64,000 bases of DNA from Erysipelotrichaceae bacterium. Its GTDB lineage: Bacteria > Bacillota_I > Bacilli_A > Erysipelotrichales > Erysipelotrichaceae. Of this stretch, positions 1 through 8,655 are shown in pieces. Within the stretch, counting starts at the first letter, position 1. Each line of letters begins with the position of its first letter. The DNA lies in the NCBI GenBank assembly GCA_030526485.1, contig JAUNCS010000001.1:62001-126000 (forward strand), read 5' to 3'. The notes beneath the pieces are model-generated. The model was not told the origin of the DNA. It saw only the letters and a list, made by a program, of their open reading frames with translations, and searched no databases. The translations under genes were made by a program, and so were the position numbers.

Positions 1-1006
1 CTACCGGTGTAAGATTTGAATCATATTCATTCTTATAACAATCAAAGTCTGTGATTAGTGGGTAGAAGTACTTTCTTGCGAATACACCATTAGCTTTTAA
101 GAATTCGAAGATTTCATCTCTTGTATATCCAGCATTTTCTTTTTGAATTACCACAGGGAAATAACAGTAATTTTCTGTAGTATCTGGATTGATAGGATTT
201 AATTTAACACCTGGTAGATCTTTTAATAATTCTCTATATAATTCAACAAGTTTCTTTCTTTTTGCGATAGTTTCATCAAAGTGACGAAGATTACATAGGC
301 CCATAGCTGCGCAGAATTCATTCATTTTGGTATTTGTACCAGCTATTTCAACTGTTTCTTCATCCTTGATACCGAAGTCGCGCATTAAGAAAAGAGGTTG
401 AACCAAGGCATCGTCGTTATAGCAAAGTGCACCACCTTCAATTGTGTGGTAAACCTTTGTAGCGTGGAAACTCAACATAGAAATATCGCCATAGTTTAAT
501 ACGCCCTTGCCCTTATATGTTTCGCCGAAAGCATGAGCAGCGTCATATATTACTTTTAAATTATGCTTCTTTGCGATTTCTTCAATTCTTTCAACATCAC
601 AGATATTGCCATATACATGTACAGGCATAATAGCGCATGTTTTATCAGTGATTAGTTCTTCGATTTTATCTACATCCATTGTGTAATCGTATGGGTTGAT
701 ATCACAAAAAACTGGCTTTAAGCCACATCTGACAATTGCGTGCGTTGTTGATGCAAAAGTATATGGGGTAGTGATTACTTCGCCTTTTAGGCCTAGAGTC
801 TGTAAGGCGATTTCTAAGCCCTGATGGCCATTAACCACTAAAGATACATGCTTAACACCAAGGAAATCCTGTAACTTTGACTCCAGTTCGTTATGTTTAG
901 CACCCATATTTGTTAACCATCTAGATTCCCAGATAGGTTTTATTTCTTCTATAAATTCTTCAAAACTAGGTAATGAAGATTTGATTACTGGTATTTTTCT
1001 ATTCAT
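1..1006 (-). CDS. DegT/DnrJ/EryC1/StrS sugar aminotransferase, 3' end beyond window
   Basis: PLP-dependent aminotransferase of the nucleotide-sugar family, acting in the cytosol on a keto-sugar nucleotide, probably dTDP-linked given rmlA and rmlB in this locus. About 335 codons are visible. The start is ATG at 1006, preceded on the minus strand by GAGAGG at a good distance. The N-terminus (MNRKIPVIKSSLPSFEEF, then SRWLTNMG at residues 28-35) resembles VioA/FdtB-type enzymes. The PLP-phosphate region is PYTFAST (81-87), the cofactor Asp lies in YDAAH (D155), and the Schiff-base Lys is K184 in SFHATKVYHT. It is divergent from the polymerase gene at 1157. The exact sugar product cannot be read from sequence. 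The C-terminus lies outside the window, so the end is unknown; the visible frame is intact. Confidence 0.9.
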   Translation of the reverse strand, partial: MNRKIPVIKSSLPSFEEFIEEIKPIWESRWLTNMGAKHNELESKLQDFLGVKHVSLVVNGHQGLEIALQTLGLKGEVITTPYTFASTTHAIVRCGLKPVFCDINPYDYTMDVDKIEELITDKTCAIMPVHVYGNICDVERIEEIAKKHNLKVIYDAAHAFGETYKGKGVLNYGDISMLSFHATKVYHTIEGGALCYNDDALVQPLFLMRDFGIKDEETVEIAGTNTKMNEFCAAMGLCNLRHFDETIAKRKKLVELYRELLKDLPGVKLNPINPDTTENYCYFPVVIQKENAGYTRDEIFEFLKANGVFARKYFYPLITDFDCYKNEYDSNLTPV

Positions 1007-1114
1007 ATGTAGCCTCTCTTTTAAAGTTCATACATATTAATTCTACTACATTTATATTATTGCCGTTTAGAAGAGGGTGGTTCTTTGCGTGATAGAATAT
1101 ATAAAGTAATGAAT

Positions 1115-1143
1115 AATCATATATTTCATGAAAATATATGATT
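1115..1143. promoter_or_regulatory. Near-perfect dyad in the divergent 1007-1156 intergenic region
   Basis: AATCATATATTTC and GAAAATATATGATT are inverted repeats with a one-base bulge. They are centred on CATG and end 13 bases before the start at 1157, just upstream of the GAGGTGAG ribosome-binding site. The dyad could be an operator or a leader hairpin. No convincing -35/-10 pair was found on either strand of this 150-base gap. Confidence 0.35.
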
Positions 1144-1156
1144 TATGAGGTGAGAT

Positions 1157-2374
1157 ATGAGGAAAAAGATTAGCGACTTAATATTGTTAATTGCCTTAGC
1201 GATATATCCATTTTTATATGTCTTTGATGTCATTCAAGGCATGCTACCTTTGAATGTTGAAAGATATGTCTGTGCTTTTATATTTGTGATGACCATAATA
1301 TATGTGGTTTTAAATATTTCTAAATTTAAAAAGAATAATTATCTATATTTGTTCTTACTATATCTTGTTTATATTGGACTTCAAACATTCAACACAGACA
1401 AAGAAGTTTTCATATTTTTCATTTCAAAAATATTATTAACAATCTGTCTGGTTATTCTTTGTTTAAGTACCGGAACAGATGATAGTAATAAAAAGAAAAG
1501 CATATATTTTTCAGAGATTATCATGGTTGCCTTAGCTTTGATAGTTGATGTCTTAAGTATTAAAAATTTAAATATGCACAATCCTGGTGGAATTACAATC
1601 AACCAGAATTACCTGGGCTTTCTAAATTCAATTTCGGCCATTATTTGCTTGAACTACGTTATAAGAACAAAGAGTGGAAAAATAAATAGGGTCATAGGAA
1701 TTCTACTTGCAATAATCTTGTTGTATTTTATGATTCGTTCTGAATGTAGATCGGCTTTATTAGCTGTCATTGTATATGTGTTGATGTTTGTCCCTAATAT
1801 TTATAAGAAGAATAAGAAAATGTTTTTAATAGGCGGTGGAATCTGCTTGCTGGTTTCATTAGTCTTTATTAAAAAAATATTATTCTTTGTATTTACTGTT
1901 ACCAGTTTTGATCCAGAAACATTCATAGGTATTTTCACATCAGGTAGAGATGATATCTGGTTTAGAGCTTTCCCACATTTCTTTAAAACCAACTGGTTGT
2001 TTGGAAACGGCATCATGGCGCTACAAAATGTATGTTTCGATAATATGATTTTTATCGAAGAGAAAGTAGTGTATTCAACTATATCGTATTGTCATAATAT
2101 TTTCTTGGATATTTTAAATAATGGTGGCTTTGTCGGTACAATCCTGTTGATTTCAGGTATAGTGCCTATTGTTAAGGAAATTAGAAAAAGATCTATAAAA
2201 AATAATGTAGTTATCAAAACAGCTTTATTTACGATTGCCGGAATACTGGTTGCGATGATATTCGATAATATGTTTATTTGGGGATACTTCTATACAAACC
2301 TGCTGATGTTCCTGGAACTGGGCAACATTATATGTGAAACAAAGAAAACGGAGGTAGCTAATGATGAAAAATAA
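1157..2374 (+). CDS. O-antigen polymerase/ligase-like membrane protein (Wzy type)
   Basis: Integral membrane protein of 405 residues with about ten hydrophobic segments over nearly the whole length. It shows the O-antigen ligase/polymerase signature: a loop around residues 270-330 with FGNG and then CHNIFLDILNNGGFVGT, where the His-Asn pair and the following glycine-rich membrane segment are typical of the family. Its likely role is polymerising or transferring lipid-linked oligosaccharide at the outer face of the membrane. The start at 1157 has GAGGTGAG seven bases upstream. The 3' end overlaps the next gene by 14 bases, so the two are translationally coupled. Family members are too divergent to tell polymerase from ligase by eye. 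Confidence 0.75.
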   Translation: MRKKISDLILLIALAIYPFLYVFDVIQGMLPLNVERYVCAFIFVMTIIYVVLNISKFKKNNYLYLFLLYLVYIGLQTFNTDKEVFIFFISKILLTICLVILCLSTGTDDSNKKKSIYFSEIIMVALALIVDVLSIKNLNMHNPGGITINQNYLGFLNSISAIICLNYVIRTKSGKINRVIGILLAIILLYFMIRSECRSALLAVIVYVLMFVPNIYKKNKKMFLIGGGICLLVSLVFIKKILFFVFTVTSFDPETFIGIFTSGRDDIWFRAFPHFFKTNWLFGNGIMALQNVCFDNMIFIEEKVVYSTISYCHNIFLDILNNGGFVGTILLISGIVPIVKEIRKRSIKNNVVIKTALFTIAGILVAMIFDNMFIWGYFYTNLLMFLELGNIICETKKTEVANDEK

Positions 2375-4037
2375 ATATATATTAGCTGATTTGATTTTCT
2401 TTGTAATAAACAGTTTAATTCTTTTAGCCTTTGAAGTATCAAGAGTAAACCCTATACATAATGATTTATTCCTGGTATTTGCCTTCCTGTTCTTTTTGCT
2501 GTTTATACTGCTGGTTGGTGGTCCTTGTTTTGGTAAGATAGGTCTTTCTCTTGTGGCGGCATTAGCTTATGTATATGTTGGTCGAGGAGTTAATCTGTTT
2601 GCTTTATTAAGCATCCTTATTTTGATACTGTTTATTCTTTACTATTTCAAGAACTATAAGGATTATTACAGAATGCCTCTAAGTGTCAGAATAAGTGGTT
2701 TGATGTGCCTGTTGATCGCATATTCGCTTTCTTTAAATTATGAAAAGAAGATATATGAAGCTGATGATGGCTTCAGTATCAATCTTTCAGATGGTGAATA
2801 TTATGACTACGTTCACTTTGGTGTAAATGATGAAGAATTTGTTGAAAGATTTGGTATGTGGTCTTATTTAGACAAGAAAGTAAAAAATACATTTGATTAC
2901 CTGAACTACAAAAACAAAGTTAATAAAGATGTTAATAGCTTTATAGAAAGAGAAACTTATAAAGAGACAAACGAATATACAAGTGTAATTAGTGATTCTA
3001 ATATCTTGATTATTCAGGTTCCAAGTCTGAATAATTGTTATATTTCAAAAGATCTAACACCAACTATTTATCGTTTACAAAATGAAGGCCTAAATTTTAG
3101 TGGCTTCGATAACCTGGCATCAAAGTATGATAGTAACAACTATGAAATAATGACTAATTTATCACTATTCCCAACTAATAAAGATGGAAGCGAGTCTTAT
3201 TTGTATGATAACGACACCTTCTTTACAACTTTGCCAGGGGTATTTGCCGAGAATGGTTATTCTACAGTTATGTATGTTAATGATTATGCTGTTTTCTATA
3301 ACCGTGAAAAAATGGCTATGGCATACGGCTATAACGAATTAAAATCTTCCTACAATCTGGGTTTGGATGGAAAAATAAATGACGATATTATCTTAAGTGA
3401 CATTGAGTACAAGTTATCTGCAGAAGACAAAGCGATGGTATTTTATACCTCAACAGGCAATTCTTATATTGATGGCTCAATAAAGGAAAGCGTGTTAAAC
3501 AAGTTCCCTAATTCATCAAATATCGATGTTGAAAGCATTTCAAATCTTATCTTATTGGATGAAAAATTGGGTGAAATCTTAAGTGATATTGATTCAAATA
3601 TAACTGTAGTTCTATATGGCTGTAATAATGATTTATCAATGTCTAATGTGAATTTTGCTATGGCAAATGATTCAACCAGCAATAGTTCAATGATTATCTA
3701 CAACAAGTCATTAAAACATTTTGAAACAAATAAAAAATGTTCATCATTAGATATCTTGCCAACTTTGGCAAATCTGTATGGATTTGAAATTGATGATAGA
3801 TTTATTGTCGGTCGAGATATTCTGGATAATTCTTACAATGGTATGATTGTTTCAACAGATTATGAACACAATTATTTCTGGTATACAGATAATATCAAGT
3901 TCAATTTCTGGAGTGGACAGTATGACTGTGCGGATTCTGAATTAGCTAAAGAAGAAATCAAGGATATGAAGGCCAGATTACGTTTTTCAGATTACTGGTT
4001 TAAATATAATAAATATTTAATTGGAATGTATGAATAG
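2361..4037 (+). CDS. LtaS/MdoB-like alkaline-phosphatase-superfamily membrane protein lacking the metal ligands
   Basis: 558 residues. Five hydrophobic segments (about 7-25, 34-53, 58-74, 77-97, 110-124) are followed by a soluble extracytoplasmic domain, the architecture of lipoteichoic acid synthases. From about 214 the domain follows the LtaS order: ILIIQVPSL, LTPTIYRLQNEG, GFDN, a short acceptor-site motif, LFP, then VVLYG and LDILPTLANLYG near the end. The key residues differ: the metal-binding Glu of the QxES motif is Pro221, the catalytic Thr position appears to be Ser258, the His after the conserved SNH-like site is Ser368, and the Asp-His pair of YGDH is Cys421-Asn422. The frame is open and full length, so this looks like a maintained but catalytically inactive homologue (inference). 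The start at 2361 has GGAGG six bases upstream; Met2 at 2364 is an alternative. Confidence 0.7.
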   Translation: MMKNKYILADLIFFVINSLILLAFEVSRVNPIHNDLFLVFAFLFFLLFILLVGGPCFGKIGLSLVAALAYVYVGRGVNLFALLSILILILFILYYFKNYKDYYRMPLSVRISGLMCLLIAYSLSLNYEKKIYEADDGFSINLSDGEYYDYVHFGVNDEEFVERFGMWSYLDKKVKNTFDYLNYKNKVNKDVNSFIERETYKETNEYTSVISDSNILIIQVPSLNNCYISKDLTPTIYRLQNEGLNFSGFDNLASKYDSNNYEIMTNLSLFPTNKDGSESYLYDNDTFFTTLPGVFAENGYSTVMYVNDYAVFYNREKMAMAYGYNELKSSYNLGLDGKINDDIILSDIEYKLSAEDKAMVFYTSTGNSYIDGSIKESVLNKFPNSSNIDVESISNLILLDEKLGEILSDIDSNITVVLYGCNNDLSMSNVNFAMANDSTSNSSMIIYNKSLKHFETNKKCSSLDILPTLANLYGFEIDDRFIVGRDILDNSYNGMIVSTDYEHNYFWYTDNIKFNFWSGQYDCADSELAKEEIKDMKARLRFSDYWFKYNKYLIGMYE

Positions 4038-4068
4038 GATTGCCTACTTTTGAGGTAATCCTTTATTC
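4036..4068 (+). terminator. Rho-independent terminator overlapping the stop codon
   Basis: AGGATTGCC (4036-4044) pairs with GGTAATCCT (4054-4062) with one G-T wobble, has a 9-base loop and is followed by TTTATT. The left arm starts inside the TAG stop of the LtaS-like gene. It separates that gene from the next unit. Confidence 0.65.
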
Positions 4069-4077
4069 GGTTATAAT
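4050..4077 (+). promoter_or_regulatory. Promoter with no room for a leader
   Basis: TTGAGG (4050-4055), a 16-base spacer, then a perfect TATAAT (4072-4077). The likely transcription start (6-8 bases after the hexamer) coincides with the ATG at 4085. The -35 lies inside the preceding terminator hairpin. No Shine-Dalgarno exists before 4085. Confidence 0.55.
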
Positions 4078-4084
4078 AAATAAG

Positions 4085-5644
4085 ATGCGAAAACTATTTA
4101 AAAAAGAAAACATATTCACATTACTGTTTGTATTAATTGCTTTACATCCGGTAATTGAACTAGATTATTTAATTGGAAATTTAATAAGTATACCTAGACT
4201 TACAACTATCGTTGATTTCCTGGTATTACCTTTTATTGTTTTATTGGCTTTTTATTTCTTTGATAAGAATAAGAAAAGAACTTTAATTTTATTTGGCATA
4301 TATGCCGTTATATTTGGCGTCTATTTCTTGCTTCATATAAAGAATGCGGTGGTGATTGCTGATAGCATACACTTAACAGAAAACTTCTTTTTCTCAATTG
4401 GTGATGAAGTTATTTATACCATCACTATGCTGTTACCTTTGGTATATGTCTATGTTTTCTGTTTATCAGATATTGGCGAAACAATAATTAAAAAGATTAC
4501 GATATCTTTATCTTGTTTTATTGCGATTCCAATCTTTATTTCAAATTTATTTGTGTTTGGTAAATCTACTTATGTAGGTTATACCTATGATAATTTCTTG
4601 TCTTGGTTCTCATTGCCATTTGATATGTATGATTTCCATCCAAGAAAGTATGCAACCAAGTTCTTCTTTGAAGAAGGTAATACTATCGGTATCTTGATGC
4701 TGATGATCTTACCTTTCTTGTATTACTTCTTATATAAGGAAACTAATAATAAGAAAAAAGTTGCTTTAGGTTCATTGATAGTCATTCAGAGCTTAGCAAT
4801 GATTATGTTATCAACCAGAATTGCTACATACTGCAGTGCTCTAATTCCGGCGGCAATGCTGGCTATTTATATTGTGTTATTGTTGTTGAAGATTGAGAAA
4901 GTTCAGAAACTGTATATCTGTTTCTTAATCTTTGTAACTGTACTTAGTGGATGTATCATTCCATTTGGTCCTGCTTATCAGAATCAGTTGATTGATGCCT
5001 ATGATTATGGCTTTATCAAAAATGAAGAAGATCAGCGTACTGAAGCTCGTGATTTATTGAAAGATGCTGAAGGACTGGTTAAGTGGACTGATGAATGGCG
5101 TGATTTCTATGTTTATATGTTTGAGGACTACAGTTTCTTAATCAATGTAACGCCACCTATTTATTACACTACCTGGTATAGTTATGAACACGACCCTGAA
5201 TTCTGGGTAGACTTAATCTTTGATTATGAACTTGAAGAAAGAGTCAGTGGTCGTCAGATTGAAACCATCTTCACTAAATACAAGTGGGATGAATTAAACA
5301 ATAATCAGAAGCTAACTGGTTTTAGTTTTGGCACTTTCATGCGAGGTGGCATTCTGATTGAAAGAGACTTTGTTCAACAGTATTACAGCTATGGTCCCGT
5401 TGGTGTTGTCTTACTGATGGGTGCCTGGATGGTTTTGGTTGCTTATTGTGGCTTAAAATTATTGTTTGGCTTTAAAAAGGGTCATTGGACTTACTTTAAT
5501 ATCATCACTATGATGTCTATCTGTATGGGCTTCTTAAGTTCATATATGAGTGGTCATGTATTTGATGAATTAACTACTTCGTTATTTATCAGCTTATTAT
5601 TTGCTTATTTATTAAAGACTTTTAACAGAAAACAAAATGGATAG
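4085..5644 (+). CDS. Wzy/O-antigen-ligase-like membrane protein, copy 1
   Basis: 519 residues from ATG 4085, with about 11 hydrophobic segments and one large polar loop in the C-terminal half. It is clearly paralogous to 7081-8655: both carry YATKFFFEEGNTIG, a DLIFDYELEERV block, a KYKW element, and a Tyr-Gly turn before the last membrane segments. The layout (large outer loop with Arg/Tyr-Gly, then membrane) fits O-antigen polymerase or ligase proteins. A TTG at 4040 in frame would add 15 residues, but it lies inside a terminator hairpin, and the paralogue begins at the position equivalent to 4085. There is no ribosome-binding site, so translation may be leaderless. The 3' end overlaps the flippase by 8 bases. 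Gln codons are mostly CAG (8 CAG, 2 CAA). Confidence 0.65.
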   Translation: MRKLFKKENIFTLLFVLIALHPVIELDYLIGNLISIPRLTTIVDFLVLPFIVLLAFYFFDKNKKRTLILFGIYAVIFGVYFLLHIKNAVVIADSIHLTENFFFSIGDEVIYTITMLLPLVYVYVFCLSDIGETIIKKITISLSCFIAIPIFISNLFVFGKSTYVGYTYDNFLSWFSLPFDMYDFHPRKYATKFFFEEGNTIGILMLMILPFLYYFLYKETNNKKKVALGSLIVIQSLAMIMLSTRIATYCSALIPAAMLAIYIVLLLLKIEKVQKLYICFLIFVTVLSGCIIPFGPAYQNQLIDAYDYGFIKNEEDQRTEARDLLKDAEGLVKWTDEWRDFYVYMFEDYSFLINVTPPIYYTTWYSYEHDPEFWVDLIFDYELEERVSGRQIETIFTKYKWDELNNNQKLTGFSFGTFMRGGILIERDFVQQYYSYGPVGVVLLMGAWMVLVAYCGLKLLFGFKKGHWTYFNIITMMSICMGFLSSYMSGHVFDELTTSLFISLLFAYLLKTFNRKQNG

Positions 5645-7088
5645 AAAAATAGTAATAAATTATATCTATAGTACTTTATATCAGCTCATTAAACTTGTGC
5701 TGCCTTTCTTCTTGGTTCCATATACTATGGGTCATCTTGGAGAAAGTGTTTTAGGTATTAGTGACTTTGCGAATAATATTGTTGCCTGGTTTATCTTCTT
5801 TGGCTTATTGGGTGTTGATATTTATGGTAAAAGAGAAATTGCCAAGGTTAGAGATGATAAGGATAAATTGAGTAAGACTTTCTTTGAACTGTTCTCAATG
5901 CAGCTTATCAATATGTCTATTGCCTTAGTGGCTTATCTTTTATATACAACTTTCTTTGTGACTAAGGATCAGTTAATTTACTACATCGTATGTATGGTTC
6001 TAATGTCATTTATGTTTGATATTTCCTGGTTCTATTCAGGAGTGGAAAACTTTAAGATTGTTTCGATTAGAAATATGGCAGTAAAGATTATTGGTGTAGC
6101 TTTAATCTTTATCTTTGTTAAAACACCGGCGGACTTATGGAAGTTTGCAGTGATTAATTCAGCTACTGACTTTATTGGTCAGCTGTTCACTTTCCCTGAA
6201 TTAAAGAGATATATTCATAAGGTTCCTTTCTCTATTAAGGAAGCTTATAAGAATCATTTATTAGGTACTTTCATTCTGTTTGTACCTACAATTTCAATGA
6301 CTGTTTATACAACTCTGGACCAGACTATGCTTGGTGCCATGATCGAAGATAAGGGTCAGGTATCTTTATATAAGACTGCCCTAAACTTCACCAGAATGTT
6401 CCAGTATATGATTACTTCAATTGACTTGGTAGTAATGCCTAGGGTTGCGAATGCTTTCGCTAATAATAGTGATCAAAGCGAAATCAATAAATATATCAAT
6501 ATTACTTTAAGATTCTCGGTTTTACTGGCGATTCCAGCTATTGCGGCTATGTTGACAGTTTCTCCATACTTCTTCCCTTGGTATCTGCCAGGACAGTATG
6601 AAGCGATGATTATCTTGGTAGCTTGTGTCAGTCCAGTAATCTTATTTAACTCAGTGAATAATGTCTTTGGTATCGAGTATCTGGTACCAACTGGTAAGAA
6701 CAGCAAGTATACAATTTCAGTAATTATTGGTGCGGTTGTCAGCGTTCTGGTTAACTTCTACACTATCCCTAGATGGCAGGGTATTGGCGCTTGTATTGGC
6801 GCTTGTATCGCTGAATTTACTGTTGCCTTTGTGCAGTGGATCTTTGTTAGAAAAGAAGTACAGATTGATGCTTTCCCAACTGTTATTAAGTCAGTAATCG
6901 CCAGTGCCATCATGGGTGTAGTTATCTATAATATTGGCGCTTTACTTGGTGGTTACAATATCCTGGTTAATGGTGTGCAGGCAATCTGTGGCATCCTTAT
7001 CTATGGCGTTGTCTTGATTCTTTTAAAAGAAAAGACTTTAACCGGTGTGCTTAATAGTTATATTTTGAAAAAGGATAAAAATGTTTAA
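5637..7088 (+). CDS. Polysaccharide flippase (Wzx/PST family), copy 1
   Basis: 483 residues, about 12-14 membrane segments, no soluble domain. The N-terminus (INYIYSTLYQLIKLVLPFFL, then LGESVLGISDFANNI) is typical of RfbX/Wzx exporters of the MOP superfamily, which move undecaprenyl-linked repeat units across the membrane. It is closely related to 53148-54590, with matching blocks such as GREIAKVRD-type sequence (residues about 65-75), ISWFY, DQTMLG and FPWYLP. It overlaps both neighbours by 8 bases and sits between two paralogous Wzy-like genes, so it is probably the exporter for the polymer that these proteins process. No strong Shine-Dalgarno is seen; coupling to the upstream gene is likely. 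Confidence 0.88.
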   Translation: MDRKIVINYIYSTLYQLIKLVLPFFLVPYTMGHLGESVLGISDFANNIVAWFIFFGLLGVDIYGKREIAKVRDDKDKLSKTFFELFSMQLINMSIALVAYLLYTTFFVTKDQLIYYIVCMVLMSFMFDISWFYSGVENFKIVSIRNMAVKIIGVALIFIFVKTPADLWKFAVINSATDFIGQLFTFPELKRYIHKVPFSIKEAYKNHLLGTFILFVPTISMTVYTTLDQTMLGAMIEDKGQVSLYKTALNFTRMFQYMITSIDLVVMPRVANAFANNSDQSEINKYINITLRFSVLLAIPAIAAMLTVSPYFFPWYLPGQYEAMIILVACVSPVILFNSVNNVFGIEYLVPTGKNSKYTISVIIGAVVSVLVNFYTIPRWQGIGACIGACIAEFTVAFVQWIFVRKEVQIDAFPTVIKSVIASAIMGVVIYNIGALLGGYNILVNGVQAICGILIYGVVLILLKEKTLTGVLNSYILKKDKNV

Positions 7089-8655
7089 AAAATATCTTAC
7101 AAAAGAAAATTTCTTTGCATTATTATTTGTTTTGGTAGCTCTTCATCCCTTCTATGAGATGGACTACCTTTTTTCATCATTTCTAAACAGTTTTGGTGGA
7201 TTTAGACCATCAGTCTTCATTGACTATATTCTGTTTCCTTTAATGGTTCTAATTGCCTTCTTGTGCTTTGAAAAGAATAAGAAGAAGGTTTTAACTTTTG
7301 TGGGTATCTATGCGGTATTGCTAATCGCTTATTTTATTCCACACTGCAAAACAGGTTTATATTTACAGGACAATATCCATTTAGGTTATACATTTATGTT
7401 TACCTATAAGGATGAAATCATCTATTTGATGTGTCTGTTGTTGCCGTTGGCCTATATCTATGTTTATAACTTTACAGAAATTACTGAATCTATCATCAAA
7501 AAGATTTCGGTTGTAATATCTGCATTTGTTTCATTGCCTATCGTTATTTCCAATTTCTTGCAGGTAGGTTATACAACTTATCTTGATGTGATGGCCGGCA
7601 GTTTCTTTGACTGGTTTTCATTACCATTCAATGATACAGATAAGCATCCAAGAAGATATGCAACAAAGTTCTTCTTTGAAGAAGGTAATACTATTGGCGT
7701 CTTAATGGTTATCGTCCTTCCTTTTATGTATTATTTCTTTTTAAAGGAAACAGATAAAAGAAAAAAGGCTTTACTTGGTTTCTTGATATTAAGTGACAGC
7801 TTATCAATGATGATGCTGGGTACCAGAATTGCTTCATATTGTGCAATTCTGATTCCAATCACCGTCTTAGCTGTACATGTATTTACAGCTGTTATCAAAA
7901 CTGAAAAGTTTAAGGTCTGGTTTGCTGGTTTCTGTGTATTACTGACTTTAATTAATGCAGGTATTTTGCCTTACTGTCCAGCTTATCAGAATCAGAAGTT
8001 TGATGCCTCAGACTTCTCGACACTAAAACTAAATGATGATATTCGTGAAGGTTTTAGAAAAGGTATTGAAGAAGGTGCAGAAGGTATGGAACCATTTGGC
8101 CCAGCCTGGATTGATTATTACTGTTATATGTTCTTGCAGTATAAGTTCCTGGTTGGTGTTACACCAGCTGTTTACTATGAATACTGGTATGATTATCGTG
8201 TCGATCCTAAGTTCTGGGTTGATTTGATTTTTGATTATGAATTGGAAGAAAGAGTAAATGCCAGACAGCTTGAAACTATCTTCTATAAATATAAATGGGA
8301 TTTATTAACACCTGCCCAAAAGCTGACAGGCTTTACCTGGAGCTTGTTTATGTGGGGTGGTATCACAATTGAAAAGGACTTCCTGGTTCATTTCTATACC
8401 TATGGTTATCTTGGTTTCCCACTAATAATGGGTCCTTGGGTTGTAATGTTCCTATATATGATTTATAAGTTCTTGAGGTCTTATAAATATGGAAAGTGGA
8501 ATATGTTTAATTTCACGCTGATGATGTCAGTGGCTTTATCGGTAGTAGCTTCATATGCTTCAGGGCATGGTTATGATGAATTAACCGTAACGATGTTTGT
8601 GGCACTTTGCTGCACCGCGATTATTCAGAGGATGAGAAACAATGAACAAGCTTAG
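7081..8655 (+). CDS. Wzy/O-antigen-ligase-like membrane protein, copy 2
   Basis: 524 residues, about 11 membrane segments with a large extracytoplasmic loop at roughly residues 300-430. It is a paralogue of 4085-5644 along the full length: the shared N-terminus is KENFFALLFVLVALHP, and the shared blocks are FFFEEGNTIG, NQK/NQL after PAYQ, FWVDLIFDYELEERV and the KYKWD element. The family assignment (O-antigen polymerase or ligase-like) rests on topology and the loop motifs, not on a decisive catalytic residue. It starts at 7081 with AAAGGA upstream and overlaps the flippase by 8 bases and the following GT2 by 14 bases. Two copies around one flippase may be polymerases of different linkage, or a polymerase and a ligase. 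Confidence 0.65.
   Translation: MFKKYLTKENFFALLFVLVALHPFYEMDYLFSSFLNSFGGFRPSVFIDYILFPLMVLIAFLCFEKNKKKVLTFVGIYAVLLIAYFIPHCKTGLYLQDNIHLGYTFMFTYKDEIIYLMCLLLPLAYIYVYNFTEITESIIKKISVVISAFVSLPIVISNFLQVGYTTYLDVMAGSFFDWFSLPFNDTDKHPRRYATKFFFEEGNTIGVLMVIVLPFMYYFFLKETDKRKKALLGFLILSDSLSMMMLGTRIASYCAILIPITVLAVHVFTAVIKTEKFKVWFAGFCVLLTLINAGILPYCPAYQNQKFDASDFSTLKLNDDIREGFRKGIEEGAEGMEPFGPAWIDYYCYMFLQYKFLVGVTPAVYYEYWYDYRVDPKFWVDLIFDYELEERVNARQLETIFYKYKWDLLTPAQKLTGFTWSLFMWGGITIEKDFLVHFYTYGYLGFPLIMGPWVVMFLYMIYKFLRSYKYGKWNMFNFTLMMSVALSVVASYASGHGYDELTVTMFVALCCTAIIQRMRNNEQA

Noticed and set aside
4040-4084. TTG start extending the Wzy-like protein by 15 residues
   Set aside because: Falls inside a terminator hairpin, and the paralogue at 7081 starts at the position equal to ATG 4085.
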